Below, piece after piece: positions 47,753 through 58,860 of a stretch of 64,000 nt of DNA. Under the pieces are notes generated by a model. The model ran no database searches. It had not been told where the DNA came from and was given only the letters and a program-made list of their open reading frames with translations. Position numbers and translations under genes: made by a program. Every line of letters starts with the position of its first letter. Position 1 is the stretch's first letter. The stretch is taken from assembly GCA_002104985.1 (NCBI GenBank), contig MCGO01000023.1:496001-560000 (forward strand). The letters run 5' to 3'. The DNA comes from Rhizoclosmatium globosum (Eukaryota > Chytridiomycota > Chytridiomycetes > Chytridiales > Chytriomycetaceae).

Positions 47753-48580
47753 TTAGAATTCTTCAATCTCGAAAGCATCATCAATCACAATCCACGTTCC
47801 CGATCTGTCCTCACTTCTACCAAAGATCTCAGGCCGTCTTAATTCAGTGTCATACACTTCAAACAAACTCAACTTAACCAATTTACCAAACTCCTTGGGT
47901 ATCTCCCCACAAATCTTAAAATTCCCACACACCGAAAACTCCACCAACTCTACCAAACGGCTTAACTCAACCGGCAACGGCCCTCCAAGTAAATTATGCC
48001 CCAGGTATAAAGAAATCAACTCCACAGCACCCCCCAATTCCTTTGGAATCCGTCCCGTCAGATAATTTGAATGCAATGCCTAAAACGTCAGTTTCCTCAA
48101 GTTCCCCAATTCACGTGGAATCTCACCCGAGAGCCTGTTACCTCCCAAATTCAAGTATTTCAAATTCACCAACGTCCCAAACGATGGTGGAATCGATCCA
48201 TTCAATTTGTTGTCACCAAGATGAATCCGAACGAGCGATGAAACACCTAGAAAGCTGGGAAGTTCTCCAATCAACTTTCTATTTTTCAAAAAGAGGTGGT
48301 TCACGTTGAGAAGCCTTGCGGTGCTGTAGAAATCTGAGTATGGATGTGGGAGGCACCCTGAGAACCAGTTTCGGTCGGAAGGCGAGAGAGTCAGTGCTGT
48401 GGCTTGTGAAGAAAGCTGCTTAAAGTTTGCGTGGAGAAAGTAGGGATCTGAGAGGATGGCGAGCATGTGCTTGGATATGAGTTTGTATTGTGGCACTTTG
48501 AAGGGGGCAAGGAGGACAAAGATCCGATGGATGAGTTCAGTTGGAAGTATTGGGATTCGGGTATTGGTTTCTGATGCCAT
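47753..48580 (-). CDS. F-box-like leucine-rich-repeat protein with an in-frame TAG
   Basis: The ATG at 48580 starts an F-box-like segment (ILPTELIHRIFVLLAPFKVP). Leucine-rich repeats of about 24 residues follow in the LxGxIPxxLG style common in plant receptors: LIGELPSFLGVSS, LNGSIPPSFGTLV, LSGEIPRELGNLR, LTGRIPKELGGAV, then LLGGPLPVELSRL. At 48080-48082 a TAG stop interrupts the fourth unit exactly where Leu is expected (KLTF-stop-ALHSNYLTG), with the same frame continuing for 107 codons. TTG to TAG is a single base change. No signal peptide or membrane segment. If the stop is real, the protein is truncated after three full repeats. Confidence 0.7.
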
Positions 48581-48921
48581 CTCCGAGTTTGAGATTCTAA
48601 GAGTAATTTGTTTATGAGTGGGTTACTTGTGAAAAGAGGAGAAATAGAATAACGAATACTGCAATTTATTATATGATAAAAATATTTAATTGCTTTTGTT
48701 AGTAGCTACCGCCGATTGAATGGCCGAGCGTATGAGTGGTAGGAGTGAACCAACAACAACAATAATCAAATATCGACAGTCAATTCATTCACAAAAAGTT
48801 TCACCCAAATAGACTGCAAAAGAACTAGATGCAAACAAGTAAAACAAATAATAGGGGAAAAGAGGCCCTCGAGAAGGGGTAAAAGCAAAAGAAAAGAAAA
48901 ACAAAATAGAGTTTGAGGTTT
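48581..48921. other. Intergenic, nothing recognised
   Basis: AT- and A-rich sequence between the LRR gene start and the m-AAA protease stop; promoter of one and 3' region of the other. Confidence 0.5.
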
Positions 48922-51655
48922 TCAGTTCTTGGATACCTCCTCCACGGTCTCCTTCTTTGTGCTTCCAAGGTACTCTACATATGTTGAGTGGTCTCCGAAA
49001 GGTCTAGAACAAAGTCAGAATTCGCTTCTATATCAAATCAAATAACTCACCTCTCGCCCAACAAGGCAATCATGTCCTCTCGACTCAAGACCTCCTTCTC
49101 AAGCAGCCTCTGAGCAATCAACTCAACTTGCTCCCGCTTCTCAGTAACAAGCTTCACTGTTCGATCATACGCAAAGGCGACAAGTGTTCGCACCTCTTCG
49201 TCAATCATCTTCGCAGTCTCTTCACTGTAAGGCTTTGTAAATTGTTGCTGCTCGTCCGGTCGTCCATACGACAAGCTTCCAACACGCTCATTCATTCCGT
49301 ACGTCGCAACCTGTCCATACGCCATCTTTGTAACCTTCTGCAAATCATCGGATGCACCGGTAGTAATACTGTTGAAGAAAACTTGCTCTGAAACACGTCC
49401 TCCAAGCGTCATGCACATCATATCCAAAAACTGCTCCTTAGACTGCAAATGCTGGTCCTGTGGAAGGTACTGCGCGTATCCAAGGGCAGCAGATCCACGT
49501 GGGATGATGGAGACTTTGAGGAGCGGGTTCGCGTGTTGGAGGAACCAACCGACAACAGCGTGTCCTGCCTCATGGTACGCGACAATCTTCTTTTCATGTG
49601 GAGACAGGACCTTGGATTTCTTCTCGAGACCGGCAATCACACGCTCGATGGCTTGTTCAAAGTGCTTTTCGGTGACGGAGTCGGCGGATCCACGGGCGGC
49701 GATGAGGGCGGCTTCGTTACAGACGTTGTGGATGTCGGCTCCGGCGAATCCGGGGGTTAGGGCTGAGAGCTTTCGGGCTAGGTTTTCAACAACGGTTTCG
49801 GCAGAGAGTTTGATTGGCTTCAAGTGGACTTTGAAAATGTCGACACGGCCCTTGATGTCTGGGCGGTCGATGGAGATGTGTCTGTCGAAACGGCCAGGAC
49901 GGAGAAGGGCTGGGTCGAGAACGTCGGGTCTGTTGGTACCGGCGAGAACGACAACGTGTTCAGAGGAACCGAAACCGTCCATTTCAACGAGGAGTTGGTT
50001 GAGAGTAGATTCACGTTCATCGTTTCCACCAGTCATTCCGCCCTTACCACGAGCCTTTCCAATGGCGTCAATTTCATCTGATTTGCGAAGGACAAAGTTA
50101 GTAAAAGTGTTATTGGATAAGTTAGTTTGACATACCAATGAAAATGATGGCTGGAGCCATCTTCTTTGCATTTGCAAACAAGTCACGGACACGAGAAGAA
50201 CCAACACCGACAAACATTTCTACGAATTCAGATCCAGAGACGGACAAGAAAGCGACTCCAGCTTCTCCGGCAGTCGCCTTTGCCAGGAGAGTTTTACCGG
50301 TACCTGGTGGACTGTGCATCATTGTTAGCTAATGATTCTCTCTTCTCATCACTACTCGCATGCAATCTCGACTCTTTCACTCTCAAAAAGAACATGCTCG
50401 CTTCACTCGCACAGCATTCGCAAAAAGAAAAGAGACTTACCCAGACAAAACAGCTCCTTTAGGAATCTTAGCTCCAAGCCTCTCATACACCTCTGGATCC
50501 TTCAAAAACTTTACAAACTCCATAATCTCTTCCTTCGCCTCATCCATCCCCGCCACATCCTTAAACTTCACCTTCACATCCGTCTCCTGATTAAACAATT
50601 TCGCTCTTGACTTTCCAATTCCAAAAATCCCGTTCGCACCACCGGCACCACCGCCAGCACCACCCGCACGTCTAGACATCCAGACGAGACCACCGAGGAG
50701 GAGGAGAGTAGGAGCGAAGTTGAGGGCCAGGTTTGTTAACGAGGTTTCGTTCGTGAATGAGACGGGGATGCGTTCTCTTGTAGGGATATTGAGTTCACGT
50801 TGGGCGAGTTCGAGCGAGCGTTCGAAGGAGTCTACGGAGCCGATGGAGAAGTGGTAGCCTGACCCGTTGGGGTTTGAGTTGTTGCGCATTGGAGCATCGG
50901 GGCGGAGGAAGACACGGACCATGGATCTGTTTACGACTTGGAGGGATTCGACGAAGCTAAGGTGGTTGGGAAGGGAGGTTTGGTTGGTCGATAGAGATTA
51001 GTCAGTGATCAAGGGGGCATCTCAAAGACGCTTTTTACCCTTTATCCAGCATTTCGACACGGAATTGATGCCATGTGATTGGCTCAGATTGAGGCTGAGT
51101 GGAGAGGAAGTAGGCAATGAGGAACGCAGAGGTGACTGCGTAGTACACGTGGTTCGCATTAAATTTGAAGGAAAAGAGCTCAATGTGATCAGCTGGAGGA
51201 GGAGTCTTTTTCGACTTTTCTATGAGAGTTTTAAAGTATTAGCCTATGGTATAAGGGTATTAAGAGCACGTACTCTTCTTTGGAGGTTCCTCCTCATCCT
51301 CCTCTTGCTCCTCCTTTTTCTTTTTGTTATCTTTTTTATCGTCCTTGTTGTCCTTGTTCTCGTCTGGTTCCTGTTGAGAAGACTGCGAAGGTTTGTCGTC
51401 CTTCTTTCCCTTTTCGGCACTTGGTTCTTTGAAGAAGGCCTCGAATCCCTTTGGCGCATTTTGTCGAGCGTTTAAAAAGAGATCGTTTTTGGTGAGAGAG
51501 ACTGGGCCCAGCGAGAAGGCGCGGGTCTGGCTAACCCTAAGTAGGCTCGAGTGCGGGTTGGGGTTAGAGCAGGCGGTAACCCTAACCCTAAGACTGCTTG
51601 CACAGCTGTCTCCGTGGATGCTGCGAACGACGATCCGCGGAAGTGTTCGGTGCAT
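48922..51655 (-). CDS. Mitochondrial m-AAA protease (Yta10/Yta12, AFG3-like)
   Basis: ATP-dependent zinc protease of the inner membrane that degrades misfolded membrane proteins and matures Mrpl32. The ATG at 51655 begins a basic presequence ([15 protein letters not shown]), then a Lys/Asp/Glu-rich linker. TM1 is [16 protein letters not shown], and TM2 lies in [17 protein letters not shown]. The AAA module has [12 protein letters not shown] (50.3 kb), [15 protein letters not shown] split by an intron near 50079-50136, and the arginine-finger helix [15 protein letters not shown]. The peptidase motif HEAGH is near 49.58 kb. The last exon adds [14 protein letters not shown] and ends at 48922. 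Introns also lie near 50320-50440. Family secure; paralogue not assigned. Confidence 0.92.
51578..51591. promoter_or_regulatory. Double telo-box within the m-AAA presequence
   Basis: AACCCTAACCCTAA in coding sequence about 65-80 bases from the start codon, read on the minus strand as codons for LRVRV. A further single AACCCTAA lies at 51533-51540. The double box equals the one in HID1 intron 1. Confidence 0.45.
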
Positions 51656-51841
51656 CGATGCGTGCTAGTTCAGACTAACTTTGAATTTGGGGGTGACGTG
51701 TTTGTCTCAAAGTTCTGAAATGATTTGAAAAACAGAAAATCGATGAAACAAGAAAAGAAATCTGTTTTGATTCGTTGGTTTCCTTCCTTTCCTTTTCCCT
51801 TTCCCACACTTTCTTTCTCAAGTATTCACACACTTGAATAA

Positions 51842-53089
51842 ATGAAGTGGAAACTTGGACGCGTTGTGGGAAGGGGCGGGAGCTGTGTCGTGAGGAGAAT
51901 CAAGCAGGAAGGTTCGCATTCTGAAGTTAAATACTGTGCAAAGGTTATTCATATTTAGTTGGTTCAATGCATTCTCTCTAATCCGTTATACAAGCAGATT
52001 ATCAAATTGGATTCTCTGGCAAAGTATGAACGTGATTCGGCAATCAGAGAAGTCAAGCTACTCAAGACAATCCCATCACATCCACACATTCTTTCTCTAT
52101 CCGACTCTTTTTCCGTTGCTGGTAACCTATACCTTGTCACTTTGTTTTGTGAAGGTGAGTGCTCCGTGACCCCTTCCAACTTCCTCTCACCCACCCAAAA
52201 ATACACTCTAACCACTCACATCAGGCGGCGACCTCCACACATTCATCCGTTCACACCCTTCAAACAACCTCCCACCATCAACCCTCTTCCCCTCCTCTCC
52301 CAACTTCTCTCCGCAATAAAACACTTGCACGCAATCCCCCTCCTCCACCGTGACATCAAATCAAAAAATATATTCCTCGACGCTTCAAAAACGCACTTGA
52401 AACTGGGTGACTTTGGAATCGCCGTACCTGGAACGCACGCCATGACAGCTGTTGGGACACCTAATTCCATGGCTCCCGAAGTTCTTTCTGGCACGGAAAG
52501 CGGGTATGGCGTGGAAGCGGATTGTTGGAGTCTCGGTGTTGTCGTGTATGAAATGGGGACGGGGAGGGTTCCCTTTCATGCGCCCAGTCTTGAACGGGTT
52601 GTTGAGAGGATTCAAAGGGGTGTTATGGATCCATTTGATTTGGAGGGTGATTTCTTTGTGGATAACGTGTGGAAGGAAGTTGTGGAGGGGTTGTTGAGAA
52701 AGAATGTGAAGGATCGGTTTCGGATTTGTGATGTTGAGGAGTGTATTGAGAGGTGGAATCAAGTACAGATAAGGGAGGAAAAAGAGGCAGTTGAAATGGA
52801 GGAGCGATTGAAGAAGCGGCGGTCAGATTTGCCAGTTGGTGGGATACAATTGCCAAAGTCGCGGGTGTCGTACTTTGTACCCCTTGACGAAGGAGTGGAT
52901 AGGAAACCTGATTTCCACGCATTGGAAGTCAAAATGAAGGAGTTAGAAAGCAAAGTCGGTGTGTTCATTATCCAACGCGTGTTTGCAAGTCCAAACGAAA
53001 GACAAGTCGTTTCACTCACTCCACAAGAGCAAAATGAGGTTGTAGAGTTACGAAATGAGTTGAGGACTTGTTTCGATGTGTGTTTTTGA
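51842..53089 (+). CDS. NEK-family (NIMA-related) protein kinase
   Basis: Ser/Thr kinase; NEKs act in mitosis and in building or shedding flagella. The ATG at 51842 gives VVGRGGSCVVRR, the glycine loop. An intron at 51945-51994 joins in phase to place the lysine (YCAK|QIIKL). A second intron ends near 52224. The catalytic core has LLHRDIKSKNIFL, KLGDFGIA, GTPNSMAPEVL and ADCWSLGVVVYEMGTGRVPF. A charged coiled tail (about 110 residues) follows. One frame slip occurs near 52280, between GGDLHTFIRSH and LLSQLLSAIKHLHA. The gene is divergent from the m-AAA protease with 186 bases between starts. Confidence 0.8.
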
Positions 53090-53170
53090 ATTAGTTTCGT
53101 TACTTATTGAAAAAGTACACTTTTTTTTGGTAAACGTTTCAAAAGTACTGAAACGACATCTTTTTCGCCA

Positions 53171-53665
53171 ATGACTGTAAGAAACGCAGCCACCTCGAAC
53201 GACAAAGCAGCGAAAGATTGGAGGCGGGAGGCACGACTTCGTGAAGTGCAAGTAATCAATGGGGAAGATGGTAATCGCCTCAGTGACCTTCTCTTTCACG
53301 AGTACGGCTTGCGAGACGTCGGTGATGTGCACTGGACTCCAGAGTAAGATCCATTACTTCCGCTTTTGATCTAACACCCCATGACAAGTGAACTGGAAGG
53401 CGAGGTTGGATTCACAACCCTTCGACATATCGTGAATGCTCGAGTGGTTCCACCTACTGACGCTGATGACACTGAGCTGCGATTCATACACCAACTCATG
53501 TTGGTTGACTCAATGGACGGTGATTCGGGGGGTGCCCGAAACGAGATTGGGAAGTATCTGTGCAAGAAGACTTATCTGCTTCGCAAGGGAAACAACTCGT
53601 TCAAACGGTTTATGGAGCTGCGATTCTTTCAATATTTGGGTCTTGTGAATGGGGGCACTGGCTAA
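53171..53665 (+). CDS. Hypothetical protein, two exons
   Basis: The ATG at 53171 (MTVRNAATSNDKAAKDWRRE), an intron from about 53346 to 53389 with a CTAAC branch site, and exon 2 joining as WTPDELEGEVGFTTL give about 150 residues ending YLGLVNGGTG. The predicted protein is soluble and mixed alpha/beta, with a run IGKYLCKKTYLLRKGNNSFK that is basic. I recognise no domain. The clean splice and absence of frame damage support a real gene. Confidence 0.55.
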
Positions 53666-53723
53666 TGTAGGTTGCACTTTATGATTTGAATTAACACTCA
53701 TATGGCTGTAAAGGGGAGAAGAA

Positions 53724-54338
53724 ATGCCAGTTCCAAACAGCTGTTTAGCTGCTAATGTTAATAGCTTTCTCGATATGCAGTTTGTCACGAAAAATGTCGG
53801 AGGGACTAAAATGAAAGCTCTTAATGCGCCATTAATATGTGGCGTCTTTAACGGAGATTCAAAAGCAGTGTTTGCTCTTCCTCAAGTATGTTGGGCGGGT
53901 ATATCAGCTGCATTGATGCAGCTTTGCTGTAATGTACCGATGGAAGAGGTGGCCGTTCCGTGTTTTTCGGCGACAGCTTTGGAATTTCGGTTTTGTCTTG
54001 TAACAACAAAAATGGATGGGCACAGCAAACTTATGTTTCGTATTCATTCTCTTGATGGGATATCGTTAGATAATCAAACTGAGGCGATATGTCCCAAAAC
54101 ACAGGCTCAATCAGGTTTGAATACCTTTAAGAAGTTTCAAACGTTTGCGAGTAATATGAACTCAATAATTGTAAAGAAGAATGTGTTTCTTGGCGAGACA
54201 ATCAGCCCAGAAGACATTTATGATGAAATTGATTTGCCAAGTGGTTCCACCAAACAATTACTGGATCAGGTCTCACAAAAACTACATAGCTTGAAATACG
54301 AAGGTCTTCACTTTGAAAAATTAAGAGGCGATTATTAA
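53724..54338 (+). CDS. Hypothetical intronless protein
   Basis: The ATG at 53724 opens a single exon of 204 residues. The first half is Cys- and Ala-rich (CWAGISAALMQLCCNVPMEE). The second half is Lys-rich and ends in a helical LDQVSQKLHSLKYEGLHFEK. No signal peptide. It starts 58 bases after the previous gene on the same strand, so it could be its continuation after a missed splice or shift, or a fragment of a larger family. Not recognised. Confidence 0.45.
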   Translation: MPVPNSCLAANVNSFLDMQFVTKNVGGTKMKALNAPLICGVFNGDSKAVFALPQVCWAGISAALMQLCCNVPMEEVAVPCFSATALEFRFCLVTTKMDGHSKLMFRIHSLDGISLDNQTEAICPKTQAQSGLNTFKKFQTFASNMNSIIVKKNVFLGETISPEDIYDEIDLPSGSTKQLLDQVSQKLHSLKYEGLHFEKLRGDY

Positions 54339-54432
54339 GTTTTGGAAGCATGAGTTTCAGTTTGAGTTTTGGAAGCGGTTCAACGTCCATTATTCCCACA
54401 GAAAAGGGATGAGACCCCTTCAAAGCCACAGC

Positions 54433-54439
54433 TATAAAA
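54433..54439 (+). promoter_or_regulatory. TATA box upstream of the Gly/Tyr-rich gene
   Basis: TATAAAA lies 68 bases before the ATG at 54507 and is followed by a short CA-rich leader ending CAAACTCAAAATG. This is the clearest TATA promoter in the window and suggests strong or regulated expression. Confidence 0.55.
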
Positions 54440-54506
54440 ACTAACAGCTCTTTCCTGTTCTTTCTTTCCATTCAAAAAAACAAAAATAATCTCAAACAAA
54501 CTCAAA

Positions 54507-54999
54507 ATGCAATACTTCCCTCAATCTGAATGCTACGACCAGTCTTTCATCGGAGCTCAATCCCCTTTCCGTCGTTACCCTGTCCAGTTCCAGGCCAGAC
54601 CATGGTACTCTTCCTCCGACATGTCTCCTGGTCTTCAAGGTTACGAATGTCCTCTTGGATACTCTGGGCTTGATTTCAACCGCGGTCTTGGTCAACGCTA
54701 CTATGGTCGTCAGGTGAGTCTTCGCATCCTCTATACAACGTAGTATTAACGTTATTATATAGAATATTGGACGCGGTGGCTTCACCAGCCCTGTGTTGAA
54801 CGCGCTTGAGCGCAGGTGTTACGAGAACCAGGCTTTGAATGGAAACTGGCGTTTTGGTGTTAACGGACATGATGGATTTGGGCAAAAGCGTGGTTTAAAC
54901 GCGATTGATGGTCTTTACGGTTCATGTGGTGGAATGGGTGGAATCAGTCGTGTTGGTGGGTATGGTCAAGGTTTCAATCAGGCTCAGGAATGGTGTTGA
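54507..54999 (+). CDS. Small Gly/Tyr-rich protein
   Basis: Two exons joined in phase across an intron at 54714-54762 (CAG|GTGAGT..ATAG|AAT) give about 147 residues. The first half is Tyr/Pro/Phe-rich (MQYFPQSECYDQSF, SPFRRYPVQFQARPWY). The second is Gly-rich (YGSCGGMGGISRVGGYGQGF), ending AQEWC. No signal peptide, membrane segment or catalytic motif. Composition is that of a low-complexity, self-associating or structural protein. The TATA promoter and CA-rich leader point to high expression. Function unknown. Confidence 0.7.
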
Positions 55000-55277
55000 A
55001 TGAATGCTTACTTCTTTCTTGTATTTCATGTTGGTGCATCCCTTTTTCTGCTTTGTTTGCTTCGTGCTGTGTTTTGTTGATGTTTGAATAAAGGTTTAAT
55101 GTGCCACATCCTGCTTTTCAACCGGAACACATCTCTTACTATATTCATAAAGCTTAATTGACATAAGTTATCTGTTTTTAGAGAGCTATAAGCAATGCTT
55201 GTCGTTTTTGGACCGTTTTTACAAAATTCTATGTTTTGACACACTTGATAATACTATTTATCTCTCTACCCTCAACT
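55000..55277. other. Intergenic, nothing recognised
   Basis: 3' region of the Gly/Tyr-rich gene, with an AATAAAGG stretch near 55087-55094 that could serve as its poly(A) signal. Confidence 0.4.
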
Positions 55278-55351
55278 GCCTTCTTAGCTCAGTTGGTTAG
55301 ATCGCCTGCCTAGTAAGCAGGAGGCCACCAGTTCAAATCTGGTAGAAGGCA
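55278..55351 (+). tRNA. tRNA-Thr (anticodon AGT)
   Basis: The acceptor GCCTTCT pairs with AGAAGGC. Anticodon stem CCTGC/GCAGG encloses loop CTAGTAA with anticodon AGT. The T-arm is ACCAGTTCAAATCTGGT. Seventy-four bases with discriminator A, no intron. Confidence 0.95.
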
Positions 55352-57121
55352 GCCTTTTGGAGGATGTAGAGAAGGTTGCAGGTGGTTGGTTGGTATATGG
55401 AGAACTATGACTGACGTTCTTTCCATCATTTCGTTAAAGTATTAAACATAAATCATTGAAGTATTTAACAGCGTTTGTGTGCAGCAGCTTATGACTGCGA
55501 AATTTCGTAAGATGAAAGTTGACAGCCATACTGCACCTCAGACCAGACATAGAAAGACCCAATATACAAACTTAATGACAGCGCTGTTACTTTCATTTTC
55601 AGTTCATTCTCCAGACGGTGTCATTCGATCTGAATCAATGCCAGAACTCAAAAACAAACCGAAGAAGTGACCTAACTGTTAACTGCAGGGTCCTCTATTA
55701 CTTATCCTTCATTTTCGTTCATCACTGTCTTCAAAAGTTACTCAGCCTCTGAATATGATATTCAACGCCAAACAAACAAAATAAGCATTGAACAGATCAT
55801 TCTTACTCTTTTTTATTGAGAGAAAAGCGTTGAGCAAATCAAAGGCCGCGGCATTAAAAACTCTCGAGTGTTGTAAAGTGTAAAAGTGTGAGTGGGCGGG
55901 GAGTTGGGGCAATCACAGCAAAGGAATACTCGTTCGACACGGTGTGGGACCTGCACACTAACCAGTCCACCGAATAGTCTATTTCAATCTGCTCGGCTTA
56001 CGACTATGTCCAAACGAGGGGGGGCATCTCTGCTGTGATGGGGGATCAGGTTTGAAGTCTGGTGGTGAGATTTTTTGGAACTGTTTTCGACTGGTGACGC
56101 GTTTCTTTTATTTGCGGTTTTGGTTTGCACATGGGGTGCAAAATTCACAGCCAATCAAAGTGCGCGTGGAGATGGCTGTGACAAGATTTTTTGTACTCCC
56201 AGTCATAACAAAGCAACACTCGCCGATGCTGTAGATGTGTCATAATAGAGCCATTGAATCTTTGGCGGGAACTGGATTAATGAAGTATCATTTTCTACCT
56301 AAAGCGCTGACACCCTCGGAAGAACTGACAATAATATTTATTTAATCAACCCACCGTAGGCTATTTATTGTGCCTTACATTGTTGATGAACCGCAAAATG
56401 CCCGACAGTCTGCCAAAACCATCAATGAAAAAGATATCTTCATATAATTCCTGAAAAAAAGTCTAGCTATCTTCCCTCACTGTGGTTATCTTCAGAGCTT
56501 GGAGAAAACATTCCTCCTTCCTCAGCAACTTGGGCAAAAAATCCTATGACTTGTCTAGTATAGCCAAAAGACCTACAAGCTGCTGCCATACTGTGCCCTT
56601 CATCTGCAAAGAAACAGTTCCGAGCCGTTAGCCTGGCGCACATCCAGAAAGGATACTTGCCTTAGATTTCATCGTCTTCCTCGTCTTCATCATCTAGCGC
56701 CTTGGTCTTCGTCATAAATTGCAGAAATAAGGGCCTTTCGAGGTGGTCCAAAATAATTTAAGACGATTTCATCGTCTTCGGGGTTATGGCAGTTGGGTTC
56801 GTGAAACTCGCACACTTTGTAAAAAAGCCATATACCCTGTACCGTAGAGGGAAAGGTATAGGATCCGTTCCTATCTATAGAGTGATACATCACTCCAGAG
56901 TCCCTGTGTAAAATTCGGCGAGATTATGGTTGCCTTGGATCCGGGATCAAGGTAGGGGGGCTCACCAAGTTTTGATGTAAGTTTCAACAATCAGGGGTTT
57001 ATTTCCTCGTAGACAAGTATTTACACGAGTATTGTACAATAAATAACAGAATTCTATAATTTGTTATGATGACAACTTCAATTCCAAAAATAGCATTCTG
57101 AGACTGCAAAAAAGTAAGAAG
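55352..57121. other. Gene-poor stretch of about 1.8 kb
   Basis: No recognised gene. An open frame of 63 codons (55479-55670) and one on the minus strand (56690-56893, listed separately) are the only candidates. No terminal repeats, tandem arrays or known RNA signatures were seen. Confidence 0.5.
56690..56893 (-). CDS. Small hypothetical ORF
   Basis: Sixty-seven codons (MYHSIDRNGSYTFPSTVQG near the start, FHEPNCHNPEDDEI in the middle). A second frame directly after it would add an acidic tail DDEDEEDDEI, so the end may be shifted by an indel. No domain recognised; may not be a gene. Confidence 0.25.
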   Translation of the reverse strand: MMYHSIDRNGSYTFPSTVQGIWLFYKVCEFHEPNCHNPEDDEIVLNYFGPPRKALISAIYDEDQGAR

Positions 57122-57203
57122 CGACAACGGCAGGACTTGAACCTGCGCACTCAGAGAGTAATAGATTTCTAGTCTATCGCCTTAACCACTCGGCCACGTT
57201 GTC
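57122..57203 (-). tRNA. tRNA-Ser (anticodon AGA)
   Basis: Class II cloverleaf on the minus strand. GACAACG pairs with CGTTGTC. Anticodon stem ATAGA/TCTAT encloses loop CTAGAAA with anticodon AGA. A long variable arm and the T-arm GCAGGTTCAAGTCCTGC follow. Discriminator G is typical for Ser. Confidence 0.95.
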
Positions 57204-57343
57204 TCTGCAGTCGTACATCGCAAAGAATTTATCATGGATCAAATTATCTCTTTGGAAGGTATGGGAATCCTCTCTAATATTGAACTATTTAAATGTTGGA
57301 AGAAAGGTGTGTATTTGGTAAGCAGAGCTTGAAAGGAACACAT

Positions 57344-58860
57344 TTACAGAATGAACAATGCAACAACAAAACTAAGAACACCCCACTTATATACAGTTGA
57401 CGCATCACTTTTCGTTGACGGTAACGCATCAGCAGCAGAAACAGCTATGGTTCCATTGCCAGCAATGAGACCATCCGCCGCAACAGCAAACCCAAGCTGT
57501 TTGTTTCCCAAATCAAACACTGTGTAATACTTTTGCAAAAACAAGTCTCCCATGATCCAGAATGTTTGTTGACTACTGGTTGATGCGTACGACCTGATGG
57601 CTGTAATGAGTATAGAGGGGTAAGCAACATAAGAAATAAAGTGAGTAGAGGTGGAACGTACCAAGAATACAGTCCCCGTTCTCTTCTTGAACAATATAAT
57701 CCTTTCCATGAAACACAAACTGCTGTCCACCGAGAACAAACGTTAAATCGGGTAGTGTGCTAGGAGTACACGTGAACTCAATCCATTCATCACCGCCTCG
57801 ACTTTGTTGTTGAACACCAAGTATTTTAACGATATTTGAAAGCGTTGTTGGATCAACCATAATGTAAGTTGTTCCGGAATCAATAATTGCGTATGTAGAT
57901 GAGGGGGCCGTGATTTGGTTATTTGACAATGAGATGGATGAGGCCGGGATGGACCAAAAGTATGCTTTTGAAATGTATCCTTCTTCATCGGCCATTGGGA
58001 TTGGAGATACGGGGACATAGGTGATATTGCCATAAAAGAGAAGAGTCAATAGATCCGAGAAGTAGTTTGCCTCCATTTGGGTCGATGGGGTTGTGTTCAT
58101 TAGTTTGCGAAGATTGATTCAACCACAGCGAGAATAAATTGTTGGATAGCTTCATTTGTGCAGCGAGGGAATACAGGATCGAGTCGTGGTGCATTGTAGA
58201 GTCCAATCCATCTTGAAACGTCAGACCGAGAATTCCATCGTCTTTTCCTTTGAGTTGGTAACTTGTTTTGCGGTCTTCTTTTGTGGCGAGAAGGAATATT
58301 TGGTTTGTTGTTGAGAGAGAAGCAATTGAGATTGTTTCGGTCGCAGTGTAGCCCACGACTTGGCCGGAACCATATTCAAGGGTGACATTGTTGAATCCGT
58401 TGAGAAGGTGGAAGGACTGCGATGCTGTTGAGTTGAATGGAGGGTTTAGGGAACCACAGGAACATTCAGGAATCTTTGGATGCACTTGAAGACAGCCTTG
58501 ATTGGTCCTTGTCCCTGTGATCCTTAGACTGCTCCTGATTTGGACAGGCTGAGCACGAAGTAGAGGGAACCCACTGGTAGTTGGTCATTGATTAATTGAT
58601 TAGCAGATCATTGAACACTATTCAACAGTATTAAAAAAGCACTGAACCAGTATCAATCTGCACCTAAAACGACTGTGCCGGGCAAAGACGAGACTTGTCG
58701 ATCGGCGCAGAGGAAGTCTGGCTAAGTTGTCTCTTCCTCGGTGATCATCAACTTGATCGATGCGGCTGCGAGAAAGCGGCAGTGCGATGTCCGAGGCTAA
58801 CTGGGCACTGCCACAGACAGACGATGCTGCCATCGCAATCAGACCAAAGAGCGTTGCCAT
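57344..58860 (-). CDS. Pepsin-like (A1) aspartic protease, probably GPI-anchored
   Basis: Secreted or wall-bound endopeptidase. The ATG at 58860 starts a signal peptide (MATLFGLIAMAASSVCGSA) and a short pro-region. The first catalytic motif VQIDTGS is at about 58643-58662, followed by an intron and WVPSTSCSACPN. The flap region is LEYGSGQVVGY, then DDGILGL. The second catalytic motif is AIIDSGTTYIM near 57.87 kb. After an intron near 57600-57662, FWIMGDLFLQKYYTVFDL completes the fold. The tail, small residues then YKWGVLSFVVALFIL, is a typical GPI-attachment signal. Frame changes lie near 58.68 kb and 58.05 kb. All essential motifs can be found, but no single frame holds them. Confidence 0.78.

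Noticed and set aside
49372..50130. 252-codon plus-strand frame opposite the m-AAA protease
   Set aside because: Antisense to a strongly conserved gene with no features of its own.
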